From Apiosordaria backusii (Eukaryota; Ascomycota; Sordariomycetes; Sordariales; Lasiosphaeriaceae): a stretch of 64,000 nt of DNA. Shown here one piece after another: positions 21,974 to 34,146 of the stretch. The stretch spans positions 1,798,001-1,862,000 of the forward strand of contig JAUKTV010000005.1 of assembly GCA_030549205.1 (NCBI GenBank). The letters run 5' to 3'. Positions within the stretch are counted from its first letter, which is position 1, and every line of letters begins with the position of its first letter. The notes under the pieces were generated by a model. It was not told the DNA's origin. It saw nothing but the letters and a program-made list of their open reading frames with translations, and searched no databases. The position numbers were made by a program, and so were the translations under genes.

Positions 21974-24900
21974 TTATCCCTTGGAAACCTTTGACCGGAA
22001 CCTTCTCATATCCAGCAGTCTTGCCAAGGATAGCCACAGACGAAGAGGAGAAAATCCCGAGATAATGTTTGCTGTGCCCTTGGCTGAAGACCTCAGTTTA
22101 GAGAGAAGTAACAGTGCTGAGGAGATATTAGCCTTCTTGAGAGCTTCTCAGTTCTTGGCTTTTGTGGGGATGACTTACCAACCAGAACCCAGGGCAATGC
22201 CGAGTTGGATAGCCATGCTGTTGTTCGGAGCTGGATGAGGAAACTGGTTAAAGAGATGCGGTGGCTTGTTGTGGGGGCCCACCAAGGCCAGGATATCGCA
22301 GATGTGGTTTGTGGCGGGTCTTGGTTGACATGACGACTATCGCTCGTCTCTATATCTTCATCTTTTGGCCTATGGTCGAGTTTGGACTCGGCATCTCGTT
22401 CGTCCAGAATCCTCAAAATCGCCTCTCTGTCTTCCTTGTATGGGTGCCAGCATTTGGTGCGAACAGATCCGGATGCATCTTCGCTGCTTGAATCTTCCGA
22501 GCCGGAATCTTCCGAGTCGGTATCTTCCGAGTCGGAATCCTCTATTTTTGGGCATTCGCAATTGTCTCTGTCGCAGGTGAGGAAGGTTCGGGGATTCACC
22601 AGATTTCCATCTAGCCGAACGAGACAATTACCCCTAGGCAAGCGGTTATGAAGAGTGATACCTCGAATGGGAATTTCGTACCGATCTTCCCCAACAAATA
22701 GATGCAAGTCTTCCATGACATCTCTACACTCCCAGAATGGTGCCGGAAGACCGAATTCCAAGCCGAACCGGACCAGTTTCCACATCAAAGTGTGAGCGTT
22801 TTGAATCAGAGAGCTAAGTACAACCCCCCACATTGTGGTCTCGGCGTTCGACACTCTGTAATTGAGATCCAATCCTCGATCCATGAGATCTTTGATTAGT
22901 GCTATCCTTTTGAGGGGTTTTCGGCGATCACCACTGGCATAGATTCTGCGCAATACCGATCCTTCCAAATATCTCTCCGCAAGTATTGTGTGATGTGGGA
23001 GCTGACGGCCTCCCAGAATTGATGCTGCGAGACAAAAGCTCTCCGGGCCTTTAAGAAGGTGAGGATCTTTCCCAGTTTTCCAATGTATATAGCCGGTGAT
23101 CTCGAAATCGGAGGCCATGTAGAGGGGACAAACTTCATAAACGGACGAGCGGCTGCCCTCCCAGTTGCTTTCTTGTTTAGCTTGTTCGTGTTGATATTTC
23201 CCAAGAATGGCTGTGTGAATGGCGTCGATATCGTTGAAGTATGTCGTGAAGTCTTGTGCGAAAGATTTTAGGTGCTTATGCGTAGCCTTTACTGTGGGAA
23301 GCACTATGTTGTCACACAAACGGATCGAGCTGAACTCAATCGCATTTCGTAGAGTGTGTAAATAAGCAGCGAGAGCATCAAACTGACCATTACCGTCACT
23401 CAGGTGTCGACGGGCAACGAGATCGGATCGAAGGAACTCACGAAGGAATTCTGGAATCGAACGGTGAATGAAGTAGAAGTAGGGGGTCCCTTCTCTAGTT
23501 TCGAACATTATCGTCAGGAGGTTTCGGGAACGTGCCAGCATCTGTGTCCCAGCCTTCATGATCCGCTCTTCAATCTCTTCTTCACACATATTCCCGGAAC
23601 ATCTGGTGAGCTCGTTAGAGCCTGACATGTACTCATCTAAGAACGAGAGTTGAAACAATGAGCAATCTACATTTGCTATATCACCGCTCTGGTTTCTTTT
23701 CGCGGTAATTCCTGTCGCGATTAATGCATAGGATAGAGTGCAGTAAGAATCCTTCAGTTGCGATTCCGGGATCGACTTGAGAATGGATCCAAAGAGATCT
23801 TGAAGTTTTTGGGGCAGCAAATCCACTTTCTTGCGGATGCTGGTAAGAGAATCATGACATTCAAGTGATTCGGCCACAGTCTTGAGAGTCAGGACTACCC
23901 AGAGAAACACACCCTCCGATTTTTTTGCCAGTTCTTCTATGAGGAGTTGGCACTCGTCGGGGTATCTCCGCTTTAGCGCGTGGAACTCTGCGTTTCCGTC
24001 TAGTCCCTGCCTAATAACTTTCAGAATATCGGCCGCGTTGAGTTCGTGCAGGCGGATTCTCTGTTTGACGCTGAGCCGCTTCATGAAAATAGGGAATTCC
24101 CTACTTGAAACGCAAAGCTTCAGGCAACCGTGGGATTTGTCGACCCAGTCTAGCATATCGTTCAGTAGATTGTGATAGGAGTATAAGTCGTCCTCAAACT
24201 CATCCAGGCCATCGATGAAAATGATAAGGCGGCGACGGTTGTAGATACTGACGTTACATAATAGTTCTTTCAGCCCATCCGAGATCTCTTTATCCCCAAT
24301 CATAACCTCTGGCGGCTGAATCCCCGGCTGGTATTGTGAAAGGTCCCAGTGTTGTGGAAAGATATTGTGTATAACTTCCGGGCATTGCTGCAAGACATTA
24401 TAGAGCAGCGCGCGTCTCAAGCCTGAGAAGGATTTCTGCAGCGCGCTGCCTTCCCTCCAGAAGAAAAACCGGCCAAACACCAGATCGTTGCCAAAGCCGG
24501 CCCATTCCTGTAGTATGGACTGGGTCATCTGATTCTCGCAAAGGTATTTCATGAGGGTCGACTTTCCGGCACCAGGCTTTCCAGAAACGTGAAAGATGCC
24601 GCTACCCGTTCTTAGCCACTCCTTGAAAGGATGTACCGATTCCCTCTTTTGTCGGTCTTTATCCTTGACGCTATCATCATGGTATTGTTCAGCTTTGTCT
24701 TGATCCCCGTTGTCGTTGTCGACCTTGTCCTCGTTCTTAGGATTATCATTTTCATTCTCCCCGTCATCTTGATCAGAGTCATTATGATCAGAGCCATCAT
24801 AAATCCATGCATACGTGTTATCTGCTGCAGTGGCAACTTCCTGGAACCTCCGATCAAGAATGTCAAATTGTAGTGCAGATAAAATGTTGCGCTGATTTGA

Positions 24901-25512
24901 CAGCTCTCTGTACTTCTGGGCTGTTTGGGCAAGGTCTTCAGAGGCTGTCTGGATGCGAATGAGAACCCGATCGATTTCGTCATGGATCTCTCTGCCGAGT
25001 GTCTGGCTGTTATATCACGATCAGATTTCATGCCCAAAGCCTGCCACCCGGCAAGAATTCACGACAAGGGCGACTCACCGATTTCGGATAGACAAATACA
25101 GGTGCAGCTGGCCACAGCAACTATCAAGCCGTCTTTGCAACTGTTTAATCTCATCGCCAGACAGCAAGTCTTTAACAGCCGCTGTGAAGACATCGCGCCG
25201 CCTTCGACTCTTTGGCTGAAGCCTAGAGGTTTTCACACCGATCTTCAAAGAGATCTTATAGCATTCGTTGGCAAGGTCAGAGATACTGGCGTCCACTGCC
25301 GACAACGTCGTCGTGGAGTTTGGCTGATCCGGCCCGCCTTGGAGTATCTCGAGGGACGATTGCTGCATTCGTTTCCAAACTACTTCGGCCTCGTCGTAGG
25401 CGGTGTTGGAGCCATCCTTGCCCAAGGAATAAACAAGAGAGACGAATTTGTATATGACCTCCACAAAGGTGATGACGCTGCTGGCGACGCCAATTGCGCT
25501 GGCGGGATCCAT
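21974..25512 (-). CDS. HeLo-like/NACHT STAND (NLR-type) protein
   Basis: Exons 25079-25512, 22179-25006 and 22116-21974 would give about 1134 aa. The N-terminal 145 residues (MDPASAIGVASSVITFVEVI) match the fungal HeLo-like domain of STAND proteins. An acidic linker (NDSDQDDGENENDNPKNED) precedes the NACHT domain, which has P-loop GKPGAGKST near residue 290 and Walker B LIIFIDGLDEFEDD near 405-418. The C-terminal half has no ankyrin, WD or TPR repeats that I can see; it holds an acidic run with repeated DSED units (about 22480-22550). Such proteins act in heterokaryon incompatibility and regulated cell death; that role is inferred. The 3' end is uncertain. Ignoring the last intron (GTAAGT, CTAAT, CTCAG) the frame ends at 22093, and a -1 frame after about 22320 also looks coding. 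Confidence 0.82.
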
Positions 25513-26509
25513 AGTAGGTGATACTCATGAACAGTATGAGAAGGATGTTATGTCTCAGAGAAAAGTTCAGGTAGGTTCTGCCATGACAGAAAGTTGGGCA
25601 GCGGCTGTTCAACCCCTCCAAGTTTGACGAATAATCGTTCCTGCCTGACCGAATCTGAGCCACAGCCACTGATATGCAGGTTGGACCAATCGTGACACAA
25701 AACGTCAGCAGCGACAGTAGCTGAAAGCGCTTAAAAGGTATCACACCAGGTCAGAGCGAGAGAGCATGAGAATGTGCAGCGTACGGAAGTGCCTTCTTCT
25801 CTGCCAAGCATGATCATTTTCACCCTGAAACCTCAGCGGCCCCCTCATCCTCCTCCCACCCCTTCAACGACCACATCGTCTATTAAATCCCCTCCTTACT
25901 CAATTCAGCACTCACCCAACTATCCCTATATGTATCCCCCGCTTTCAATTTCCCTCTTTGACAATTTCCCCTTCGGATTGTAACCCACCAGGGGCGAGGA
26001 AAACTGGCGAAAGACTGAACGACGCGCTGCATAAAAAGCACGTCAAGTCACGATGCAAGAGCGCGAAACTGGCCCGACCTGTTTGCGGGCAACTCCTCAC
26101 TACCGACGAAGTGATAGTCATCGATGTCTTCGACTGGACCAACACTCAGTAACAGCCGAGGGTCAAATGAGATGAGTCACCAAACCTAAACACAGCCATA
26201 CTATCTGCCTACGGCCGACATATAAGCCCGCCAACACCCTCCCAAACAAACACTAGTAGCCAAGCGCACTAGAGACAGAAGAGAGAGGAAAAAACGCTGC
26301 GTGGCAGAGTGGGAATGCACCATGATCTACCTCGTGTAGGCATTGGACTTCGCTGGTTCGATCCCAGCCGCAGCAAGAACGTCTTTCTCTTCTTTTGTTT
26401 GTCCTCTATTTTTGACGTGCCCTCCAGGCCATATCACTACATACCAACTCTCAAGAGTTTAATAACCAACATGTCCTACTTTGGACTCCCCCCAGAACTA
26501 AACACAGAG
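25513..26509. other. intergenic spacer with tRNA-like element
   Basis: This is the promoter side of the NLR gene and the 3' side of the low-complexity protein gene. Apart from the tRNA-like element at 26296-26375, nothing is supported. Confidence 0.45.
26296..26375 (+). tRNA. tRNA-like element, anticodon unresolved
   Basis: A six-base acceptor pair (GCTGCG with CGCAGC, then A) encloses an A box (TGGCAGAGTGG), a D arm GCA/TGC and a perfect T arm (GCTGG-TTCGATC-CCAGC with a B-box). A T-rich stretch follows downstream. The anticodon arm is irregular: CCATG faces CATTGG around a 16-nt loop, so either a very short intron is present or the arm is broken. The 5' half resembles fungal initiator tRNA-Met. 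It could be a functional tRNA with a short intron or a tRNA pseudogene/SINE head. Confidence 0.42.
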
Positions 26510-27877
26510 TCAAAATTTCGACTGCCCCCCAGAACCCAGTCCACCACTAGAAGCCTTTGGAGTCTGAAAAGAAAAGTCAAACATACTACCCACCTTTTCC
26601 CCCGAGCCTTCTTCCCCCTTTCTCTTATCACCCTCATCAGAAAGTTCACCCTCATCTGCCGAACCACCACGAGAGCCAGCGTCACGCAGTGACCCTTCCC
26701 CTCTTGTCTGAACACTCCCAGCCCCTAATCCCATCGGCCTCGGCGTACTCCCCTTCTCAAGCTTCAGCTTCAGCCTCTCAATACTCTCCCCCAAACCCGT
26801 GAGTTCATTTTCTGTCTCCCTCAGCACCTTCTCATCCATCTTCTCCTTCGCATCGCCATGCATTGTCAATACTCTACTCTGCTCATCCACGCCCTCCCTC
26901 AGATCCTTCAGCCATCGCCGCTGAGACTCAAGACTTTGGCGGTTTGTCATGTCGCTGAGGCGGCGCTCAAACTCTGAGATCTCTTCCTTTTGATCAGTCG
27001 GGAGCTTGGAAGGGGTCGATGAGCTGGAGAAGACAAAGGAAGGGCTACTCTCGCCAGGGCTGAGGGTTGGAACTGAGGAGTGTGATCTGTCTGCTGTGCT
27101 TGAGGCGCCAGGGGTTTTGGACGGGGGTTCTTCGATGGCAGAGTTGAAGGTTGCCGGGGAAGGTGTGGATTTCTGTGGGTTGACTGTGGGCTTGTGGGAG
27201 CTAGGGGTTTTGAAGAGCTGGGTGAAGTCAAAGGTAGGGGTAGGTTTGCTGGCTTCGGGAGACTTGGATGGCGTGGCTTCTGGCACTGAAGCGCCTTCCT
27301 GAGAGTCGTGCGGTGAGACTGATGTTGCGCCCTCCGATTCCTTGGAGCTGGTGGGCGGTGACTGGAGCTGCGTGTTGACGTTGAGTCCCTTACTTGCGCT
27401 TTCGCTAGCTGGGGTTGGTCTCAAACTTGTATCAGTACTCGGCGTTTCCTTTTGAGCACTCGATTCTCTGGCAAGACCCTTGGAATCTGGGCTGGGAAGC
27501 TCCTTTGACGGAGTTTCTTGCGTCTTCTGATATTGAGAACGGGCTTTTTGGAACGCAGTCTTCCATTGCCCCACCAGGGTCTCTGCGGTATCGTCATCGT
27601 CGTGATCTCGGCACAGACACTCGTAGCTTAACTGGCTCAGGAGCTTTGCCTCTAGGTCGCCGTCCTTGGGTTTAGATATGTCAAGATTTGGAAGTATCTT
27701 CATGATGGCTTCCCTCTTGGCCTGACTCAGGATTCGTCGACAACGGCGGCCTGCTTGCGTCGAACCAAGACATGACCACCCCCGAGTGTCTGGATTCCAT
27801 AACTCCAGGACGACTGATGGTTCCCATGGTGAAAGCGAACTAGGCGGCTGTTTCGAGAGCTCTATCAAATCGGCCAT
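26510..27877 (-). CDS. low-complexity protein with C-terminal coiled coil, unrecognised
   Basis: Single-exon frame of 455 aa. Residues 1-110 look folded, with VVLELWNPDTRGWSCLG, AGRRCRRIL and a Cys pair in YECLCRDH. Such a Cys/Arg-rich N-terminus occurs in many uncharacterised fungal proteins. Residues 115-300 are Ser/Pro/Thr-rich with short STPSK and phenylalanine-containing motifs (FDFTQLFKTP). Residues 310-390 form a charged helical segment (FERRLSDMTNRQSLESQRR, then ENELTGLGESIERLKLKLEK) likely to be a coiled coil. The tail is Gly/Ser/Glu-rich and ends FDFSFQTPK...QSKF. The paired FDF segments are notable. The function is unknown. Confidence 0.72.
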   Translation of the reverse strand: MADLIELSKQPPSSLSPWEPSVVLELWNPDTRGWSCLGSTQAGRRCRRILSQAKREAIMKILPNLDISKPKDGDLEAKLLSQLSYECLCRDHDDDDTAETLVGQWKTAFQKARSQYQKTQETPSKELPSPDSKGLARESSAQKETPSTDTSLRPTPASESASKGLNVNTQLQSPPTSSKESEGATSVSPHDSQEGASVPEATPSKSPEASKPTPTFDFTQLFKTPSSHKPTVNPQKSTPSPATFNSAIEEPPSKTPGASSTADRSHSSVPTLSPGESSPSFVFSSSSTPSKLPTDQKEEISEFERRLSDMTNRQSLESQRRWLKDLREGVDEQSRVLTMHGDAKEKMDEKVLRETENELTGLGESIERLKLKLEKGSTPRPMGLGAGSVQTRGEGSLRDAGSRGGSADEGELSDEGDKRKGEEGSGEKVGSMFDFSFQTPKASSGGLGSGGQSKF

Positions 27878-28855
27878 ATCGAAGTTGATAGGCCATGATG
27901 ATCAAACATATCGAAAGAAAGCGTTGGATGATCAGAACTGGACAGATCATTTTGTCAGAGAACATCAACAGCACGTCATGAAGGTGCCACAAAATATACT
28001 TCGACTTGGGGCCGGAGCGTCCCTGTGTGGAACAGTTTGAGTTTGGGACCTGCATTATGCTGCCATACACTGTCGCTGAAGTGTTATCAGCCATCATCTG
28101 ATGTTCCTGAAGATGCTACCAGTATGAGGATCTCTTCAACTGCCATGAAGTCGTCGTAATGTGGGAGATGCCCAGCCGAACCTAAGACCCTTGGTGCGTG
28201 CATCAAGCTTGGCCAAGTTGATGCATGTGACGATATCTTGGGCGAATGGCAGCGCCTAAAACGGAAGTTCCAAAATACAAGAGAGGAAAGGTTGCAATGC
28301 CCCGCGATGGTTGAAGCACGAGGCCCGAGCGGTGTGGACTGAGGGGCACGCGGGGGCGTAAGGGTCCCTAGGGTCTCTTTTTCGGTGGATCTGAGGATAT
28401 CAACGGTCGTATGTAATGCCCAGGAATCTCGACGAACCCCGTTGGATTTTGTGAAGGTCAAACCTGGAACAGACGATAACATGGCTCGGGAGCCCAGTCC
28501 TGGTTAGCAACTGTGGACATCTCGAGAGAGCTTGGCGCCGGATGGTGAGAGCTCATCCCTGCTCGGCAGCCTGCTGCTCAGCTGTTTCTCCAATGAGATG
28601 GCGCCACCGCGGGAAAGGTGGAGTCCTTAAGCGGGGGAGATTGGAGAAGCAGTCCTGGTTAGCCAAAACGGAACCCCCACCTGATTTTCAGCGACAGATC
28701 TGCCTGCCAGTGAGGCGCCCGACAACCAGCCTCCGCAAAGATAACTGGCTGTGGTGCCATTGTTTTTTGTCATCTGGACTTTCTCTTCGTCGTCATGCTC
28801 CGCTAAGAGGCGAGCGTTGGCATGCAATTTTGACTGCCTCGGCGAGGTGAGGTCC
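27878..28855. other. intergenic spacer between divergent genes
   Basis: This is the upstream region of the low-complexity protein gene (-) and of the MFS gene (+). Only overlapping short frames are present. Confidence 0.45.
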
Positions 28856-31501
28856 ATGGCACAAATATCTACACCGGCCGGCCGAGCTCAGAGCCCAGTC
28901 TCAGACCGCTCAGGTCATGGACACGAAAACAACGACGATCCCGGTGCTTCTTCCACGCGACGGGAACACAAGGACGGGGACGACGCGCTGGTAACGCCGA
29001 AACTCGAACATCATCAGATGGAAGACGAAACTGCTCCCGACAGGTCTGGCGATGCTGGCATTGCCACCGATATGCCAACCGCAACACTACCTTCACCGGC
29101 CATCCCAACCTCAGAGGACCTTCCTGGCTCACACTCCACCACAACCATATTACGAGACTCACCAAGAACAACCACTGGCCCAGCAAAGATGTTCTTTCTC
29201 GTTTCTCTGGCAAAATTTGCCGCCTTTACAGATGTCTTTCTTACGGGACTTGTGCGTACTTGCATCGCCTAAAAGAAATAAGGGCCTGCCACTGACTTTA
29301 ATCAGCTTGTTCCCTTGGTCCCTACCATTATCCAGGAAAAGACAAACGCTCCGCCAGCACAAGGTAGGCACGCTGCAAGACCTCTGTTTGGAGAGACAGC
29401 GCTTTGCTAACACAGTCAAACAGTCCAAGTATGGATTGCTGTCTTTCTCGCAGCAGCTGGCGGAACAGCCGCTGTGGTGTCCCGTATGTTCTCTTTACCT
29501 TTCCATTGGGGACTTGCCTGACTGTTGATAGCCTTGATGCCCTTTTTAACCCGGCAGGGACCCTTGACCTGGGTTATTCTGCTTGCAGGACTTGCATCTG
29601 CAGGAGCTTCGTTTACGCTGATCCAGTCTACTACCAGCCTTCAGGTTTTGATCGCTGCCCGAGCCCTCCAGGGTGTTTCCTCAGCAGCAACAACCGGTGC
29701 ATGCTCTGGCATGCTGGCAACAGCAGTTGCCGTCGATGGTAGGGCACCAATCCTGTCTTGGATCTCACCTGCCTTCATTCAGGGCTTGGCCTTGACTGGA
29801 GCACCTGTGCTTTCCGGCTTTCTCTACACGCACCAAGGTCCCGAAACCGTCTTCTATGTTGCCTATGCCCTCATCGCTTCGACCTTTTTCCTCACATTAG
29901 TTGCCGCCGCCATCACTCCGAGCGTCGAAATCAATGCCCCGAACTCCCACATCGGCAACAGCGCGGACGAGACTCCAGCAACAGAGCCTCACGGCTACGG
30001 CACCATGACCCCTGAGGTTGGGAACCCAGAACCCGCTATTCGCAGCAGCAGACGTTCCGAAAGATCGAGATCCCCACTTTCGGTATCATCTGTGAGGTCG
30101 AGCAGAAGTAGTGCTTCTACTATTCTTACAGAGCCATCCACCTGGAGCCTCCGGCTTTTGGTGGCAGTATACGGCTACTTTGCGCTCAACGTCTTGTCGA
30201 CTGCTCTCCAAACCGTACTCCCCCTGCGAATCATCCGGAAACTTGGGTGGGGCGAGTTAGGGGCTGGGTTGCTATTTGTGTGGCTATCGGCTCCGGCCGT
30301 GGTGGTTGGTGTTTTGGCTGGTGCCTTGACTGCTCGAGTTCCCGGGTCGGCTCGTTGGTTGACAGCCATTGGGTTTTTGGCATCGGTTCCCGGCATTCTG
30401 TCGCTTGTCTCAGCGACAGGACAGACCACAGAAGACAACCATGGCATTCTCACGAATCCATTGCTTCTGACACTTGCTGCCATATCTTTCGCTATTGGAT
30501 TGTGCGGGGATCCGCTGATCAAGGAGATCACAAACGTGGTGGGGCCTTTGGCGGTCACCGACCCGTCGAGTGCGGCTGCCCAAGCATCTAGTCTTCCGAA
30601 TATTGCGGCTGCTTGGGGAAGCTTGGTAGGACCTTTATTTGCCGGTGCCATTACCTGGGTCTGGGGGTTCCAAATTTTGGTCCAGTCCCTTGCCCTGGTC
30701 GCTGCATCTACTGGTCTGCTGGCCGTAATCTTTGTGCAAGGCTGGCCTGGCAGTCCTGACACCAACGCGGGTCGTCATCGCGCGCATCCTGCTACAGACG
30801 AAGAAGCAGCCCCTCTTCTGGCTAACGCCCATCCAGATGGCAGATCGTATCGTGTGCGAAGGCAAGCGGGATCAAGCCGAATCAAAAAGAACAAGCCTTT
30901 TGCGGACACTCCAGGCTCTCCCAGCAACCGCAAGAACCGCAGCCACCGTCGCCATTTCAGTGTCGACAACATTTCGGTTACAACCGCAACTGGACCGGGA
31001 AGTGCTGATAAGCCACCTCGTCAAGTCCGCTTCCAGGCCGCCCTTGAGGATAGTCCCGAAGGGCTTGGATCAGACCGGCCGTCAACGAGAGAAAGCAGCA
31101 GCAAACCCAATTCAGAACGTCGTTATGTCATGAGAGAAGCTCCCCACGCACCGACAACTGATCCTCTTTTGGCCACCGGAAGCCGGTACGTTATTGACGA
31201 AGAGCGGTCGGTTGTTGCTGATAACGAGAGACCGAAGCGGCATGTCGTGGTGTTTGCCGAGGGGACAGCGCCGCCAGAGTTGTTGGCGCGTCATCGGCAC
31301 CACATCGTTGCGATCAATGCTCTGGACGGAACTACTCAAATAGTATCCAACAGCACCAATGACCACGCTGTCTCGGTGACAGAGGACGGGGAGGATGGGC
31401 CCGAGTTTTCCGAAGCGACTTCGCGGCGCTACGTCGTTGTGGTTGTGGACGAGGGTGAGGGTGAAGGTGAAGGTGAGGGTGAAGGTGAGCAGAGTCGATG
31501 A
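28856..31501 (+). CDS. major facilitator superfamily membrane protein with long C-terminal tail
   Basis: Four exons (28856-29251, 29306-29363, 29424-29483, 29532-31501) encode about 827 aa. Two are very short (58 and 60 nt) and carry the first helix and loop. Residues 1-115 are hydrophilic. The transmembrane part starts at MFFLVSLAKFAAFTDVF and includes LVPLVPTIIQEK, VWIAVFLAAAGGTAAVV, then GPLTWVILLAGLASAGASF. A loop with ARALQGVSSAATTGACSGML resembles the MFS motif of drug:H+ antiporters. A cytosolic Ser/Arg-rich loop of about 60 residues separates the two halves. From about residue 545 on, the tail is soluble, basic then acidic, and ends in a (GE)n run before QSR. The substrate is unknown; transport of small molecules is inferred from the fold. 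Confidence 0.82.
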
Positions 31502-32032
31502 GCATGGGGGACGGAAATAAAACCTGCGCTGGATTGAGGATGTGACCGCCATGTTTTGTTGATATGACAGGAACACGATGTGATGCAATGTACATAACGA
31601 AGATCAGAATGATTAATCATATACCCCGGGAATTGAGGACAGTGACGCAGTCATTGCAGTTCTCAGTGCCAAGCTTGAGAAGCCCACCCACCAAATGTGA
31701 CGAGGCTCTGTGATGTGGGAAGGAGCATCAGGATTGATGTTTTCTCACAACATTCCATTGACTGCGGGGTTCAAATGGGTTCAGGGAGGTGTTTCGGATG
31801 ACGGCGATGTGGCTTCTTGACCGACCCGGGCAAACGAGAGCAGGTCAAAAAGGTATACGAAAATTGGTGTCCAGGCAAGCGAAAACATTGGGGTGAGCAT
31901 TCACAGAGGTTTTAATCTTTTGGTACGGGACCGTCGGCTTGATGGTGAGTCTCCTCTCCCCACCACTGACAACCCGAGTCGTGGCGGCATTTTCAGTGTG
32001 TTTAGTCAAGGGCACTCTGACCGGCCGGACAG
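31502..32032. other. intergenic spacer
   Basis: This lies between two genes on the same strand. An open frame at 31939-32172 overlaps the start of the next gene in another frame. It could reflect an unrecognised 5' exon, but no splice join restores it convincingly. Confidence 0.4.
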
Positions 32033-33440
32033 ATGCCGCCATCTTTGGCATCTGCGGACGTCCGACTTGGAAGCGAGCTTTCCGTCATAGCACGAACGCT
32101 GCGCCATGCCCGTTCCTACTCGTACGCGATCGAGCAGCTGGCCGACAGAGAGGGGGAAGCCTGGGCAGTTGACGGGCCAGTGGAGGAGCTACCGCCAGTG
32201 ACAGCACCAGTCACTGAGGCTAGACCGCAGAGCTCAGGGGTGGTAGATGGACGAGGCGGCCCGAATCGACGGCAACGACATCGGCAGGATAATAACAATA
32301 CTACCTCGAGCGATAACGAGGAACGGCTGATGGCGGACGAGCCCCTTCCTGTTTACACACCATACACCGAAATTGTCCGCAATGATGCCGTCGCCGATCA
32401 CATAGGTGAGGATAACGAGGAAGACAGTCCGGAGCCTGTATATCCCACTGTGCTATCCCCCCCTCCTCCATACCATGCTGGCGCCGGAAGTCAGCGAGAT
32501 CCACCGGTATAAACCCCTTGGAGACGCTGTGGCTCTGCCAGTTCGCTGACCGCGGAGGGGTTGTGCTTAGACCTACAATGTAGCGATCCCAACTCTCCAG
32601 TCGGAGCGCCGTCGTGAGCTACGAGTGCAATGGGCGTCGTATACGGAGGGGAAGCGATTCGAGCATCGACGAAACTACGTGGTATGGAAGAGAGCGCGAG
32701 GTATAACACCGAGCAACAGCGCGTCTGATATATCTTCTGCGACACTTGCCGGTACTCCAAGTCCTTCGTTGCCTGCAATCCCCAATTCCCCGCCATCTGT
32801 CCCGGCTGCAACGCCCGTGACGGCTCCTCCTCCTCCTCCTCCTCCTCCTCCTCCACCACCGACAGCAGTTCCTCTGACAACCCGTCAGCGAGCCAAGCGC
32901 GCCCTCATCCAGCTGCCGGCTAAACTAGGGCGCTCCCTCGCCAAAATAATCATGCTCGACAAGATGGCCTCCCGGGCAGCCAAGACGAGGCACTGGAAAA
33001 AGACAAAGCGGGACTATGTCAAGGAAGTGTCTGAGGAGCGGAGTCTCTTCGTCGGTGCTGTTAAAACAGTGTCTCGTGAACAGCAACCTGTCCCAGCTAT
33101 GGTTTCACCTCGTTCATCTACTCCAGCTGCGCAAACGGCGCCGCTGCTTGCTGACTCGGTGATGGGTTCCTCCTCGTCCAGCGTCGTTGGTGCTGGAACC
33201 GAGCAAGGCGGTAGAGGGCATCAATACGGGGACGGGGCGCGCGAGTCACGGCCAGGGACTGTGACAGGTCCCGAACGCTCGAGTTCATTGCTTAGGAGGG
33301 TTGGGGGTTTGTCGAAAGGGAAAAAGAAGAATGAAGAGGAGGAGGATTTTCCCATTCCGGAGTTAGGGAGGAGGCCGAGTAGGAGACGGCCTGAGGAGAG
33401 TCACGAGTTGTCGGGGACTCAGGGTGGTGTTGTTGCTTGA
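32033..33440 (+). CDS. proline-rich basic/acidic hypothetical protein
   Basis: Two exons (32033-32506 and 32571-33440) encode about 447 aa; the intron (GTATAA donor, CTGAC branch, TTAG acceptor) joins ...QRDPP to TYNVAIPTLQSERRREL without a frame change. The first exon is acidic and disordered, with PVYTPYTE and SPPPPYH, which are PPxY-like. The second has a conserved-looking block (SYTEGKRFEHRRNYVVWKRA), a run of twelve Pro encoded by CTC repeats, a basic helical stretch (TTRQRAKRALIQLPAKLGRS) and a charged tail (KGKKKNEEEEDFPIPELGRR). I do not recognise the family. The start is uncertain because no clear upstream exon could be joined. Confidence 0.65.
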
Positions 33441-34146
33441 GGGGCAGAGACTTTTACATATATTGCTTCAGAATGATGGATACACGCAGCGCAGGCAAGG
33501 AAAAGTTTACTTTGAAGTCAAAAACATTGAATCGTCAAGGAGTTTGGCGCCATTTGCTTTTTTGCATATTCACACAACTACAACAGCGGCAACAACCAGG
33601 GCATTACGGAATTATATCAGAATAACAAAATATATATAGATCAACTCGTAAATACCTTCTTTTCTTTTCATCACCACCTCGTTGAGGCCACCAGCTGTTT
33701 GCCACAAAACGGGTTAGGGTCGGTGCAGCATCAAACGGAACTCACCCCTGCCCTGCAAGGTACATACCCCGCCAAGGGTCCATTTGACGTCAGCACAGCC
33801 CCCAGCGCAGGCACACCTGGAGGCTCTTTCCCAAACATCACTTGAACATTTTGATACAAACAAGTTGCAATGCAAATGCCATCCCAAATTTGACACACAG
33901 GAATGTGAAATTAGGGAAATGACCCGCTGGCGTTTGACAGCCCTGTGGCTCCTAGTATTTATCATGTCCATCCTCCCTCCAACTCTCTACAAAGCCCACC
34001 CTTTATTGCTTTCTAATCTTAAAAACAAGTTCACACCAATAACAGCAACATCATTTCCCAATTTCCTTTTTCGTTCAACTTACAACCACAACAACAACAA
34101 CTTTCACACCACCACCACCACCACCACCACCACCACCACGGCCAAA
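33441..34146. other. intergenic spacer with ACC repeat
   Basis: This is the 3' flank of the proline-rich gene and the promoter and leader of Nudix gene 1. An (ACC)n microsatellite of about 32 bp (about 34107-34139) ends just before the ATG at 34147. No other feature is supported. Confidence 0.5.

Noticed and set aside
22179..22250. RHIM-like core (AIQLG) in the alternative frame at the NLR 3' end
   Set aside because: It is in a frame not joined to the protein as given, it lacks the following Asn of the motif, and five residues are too few to claim an amyloid signalling motif.
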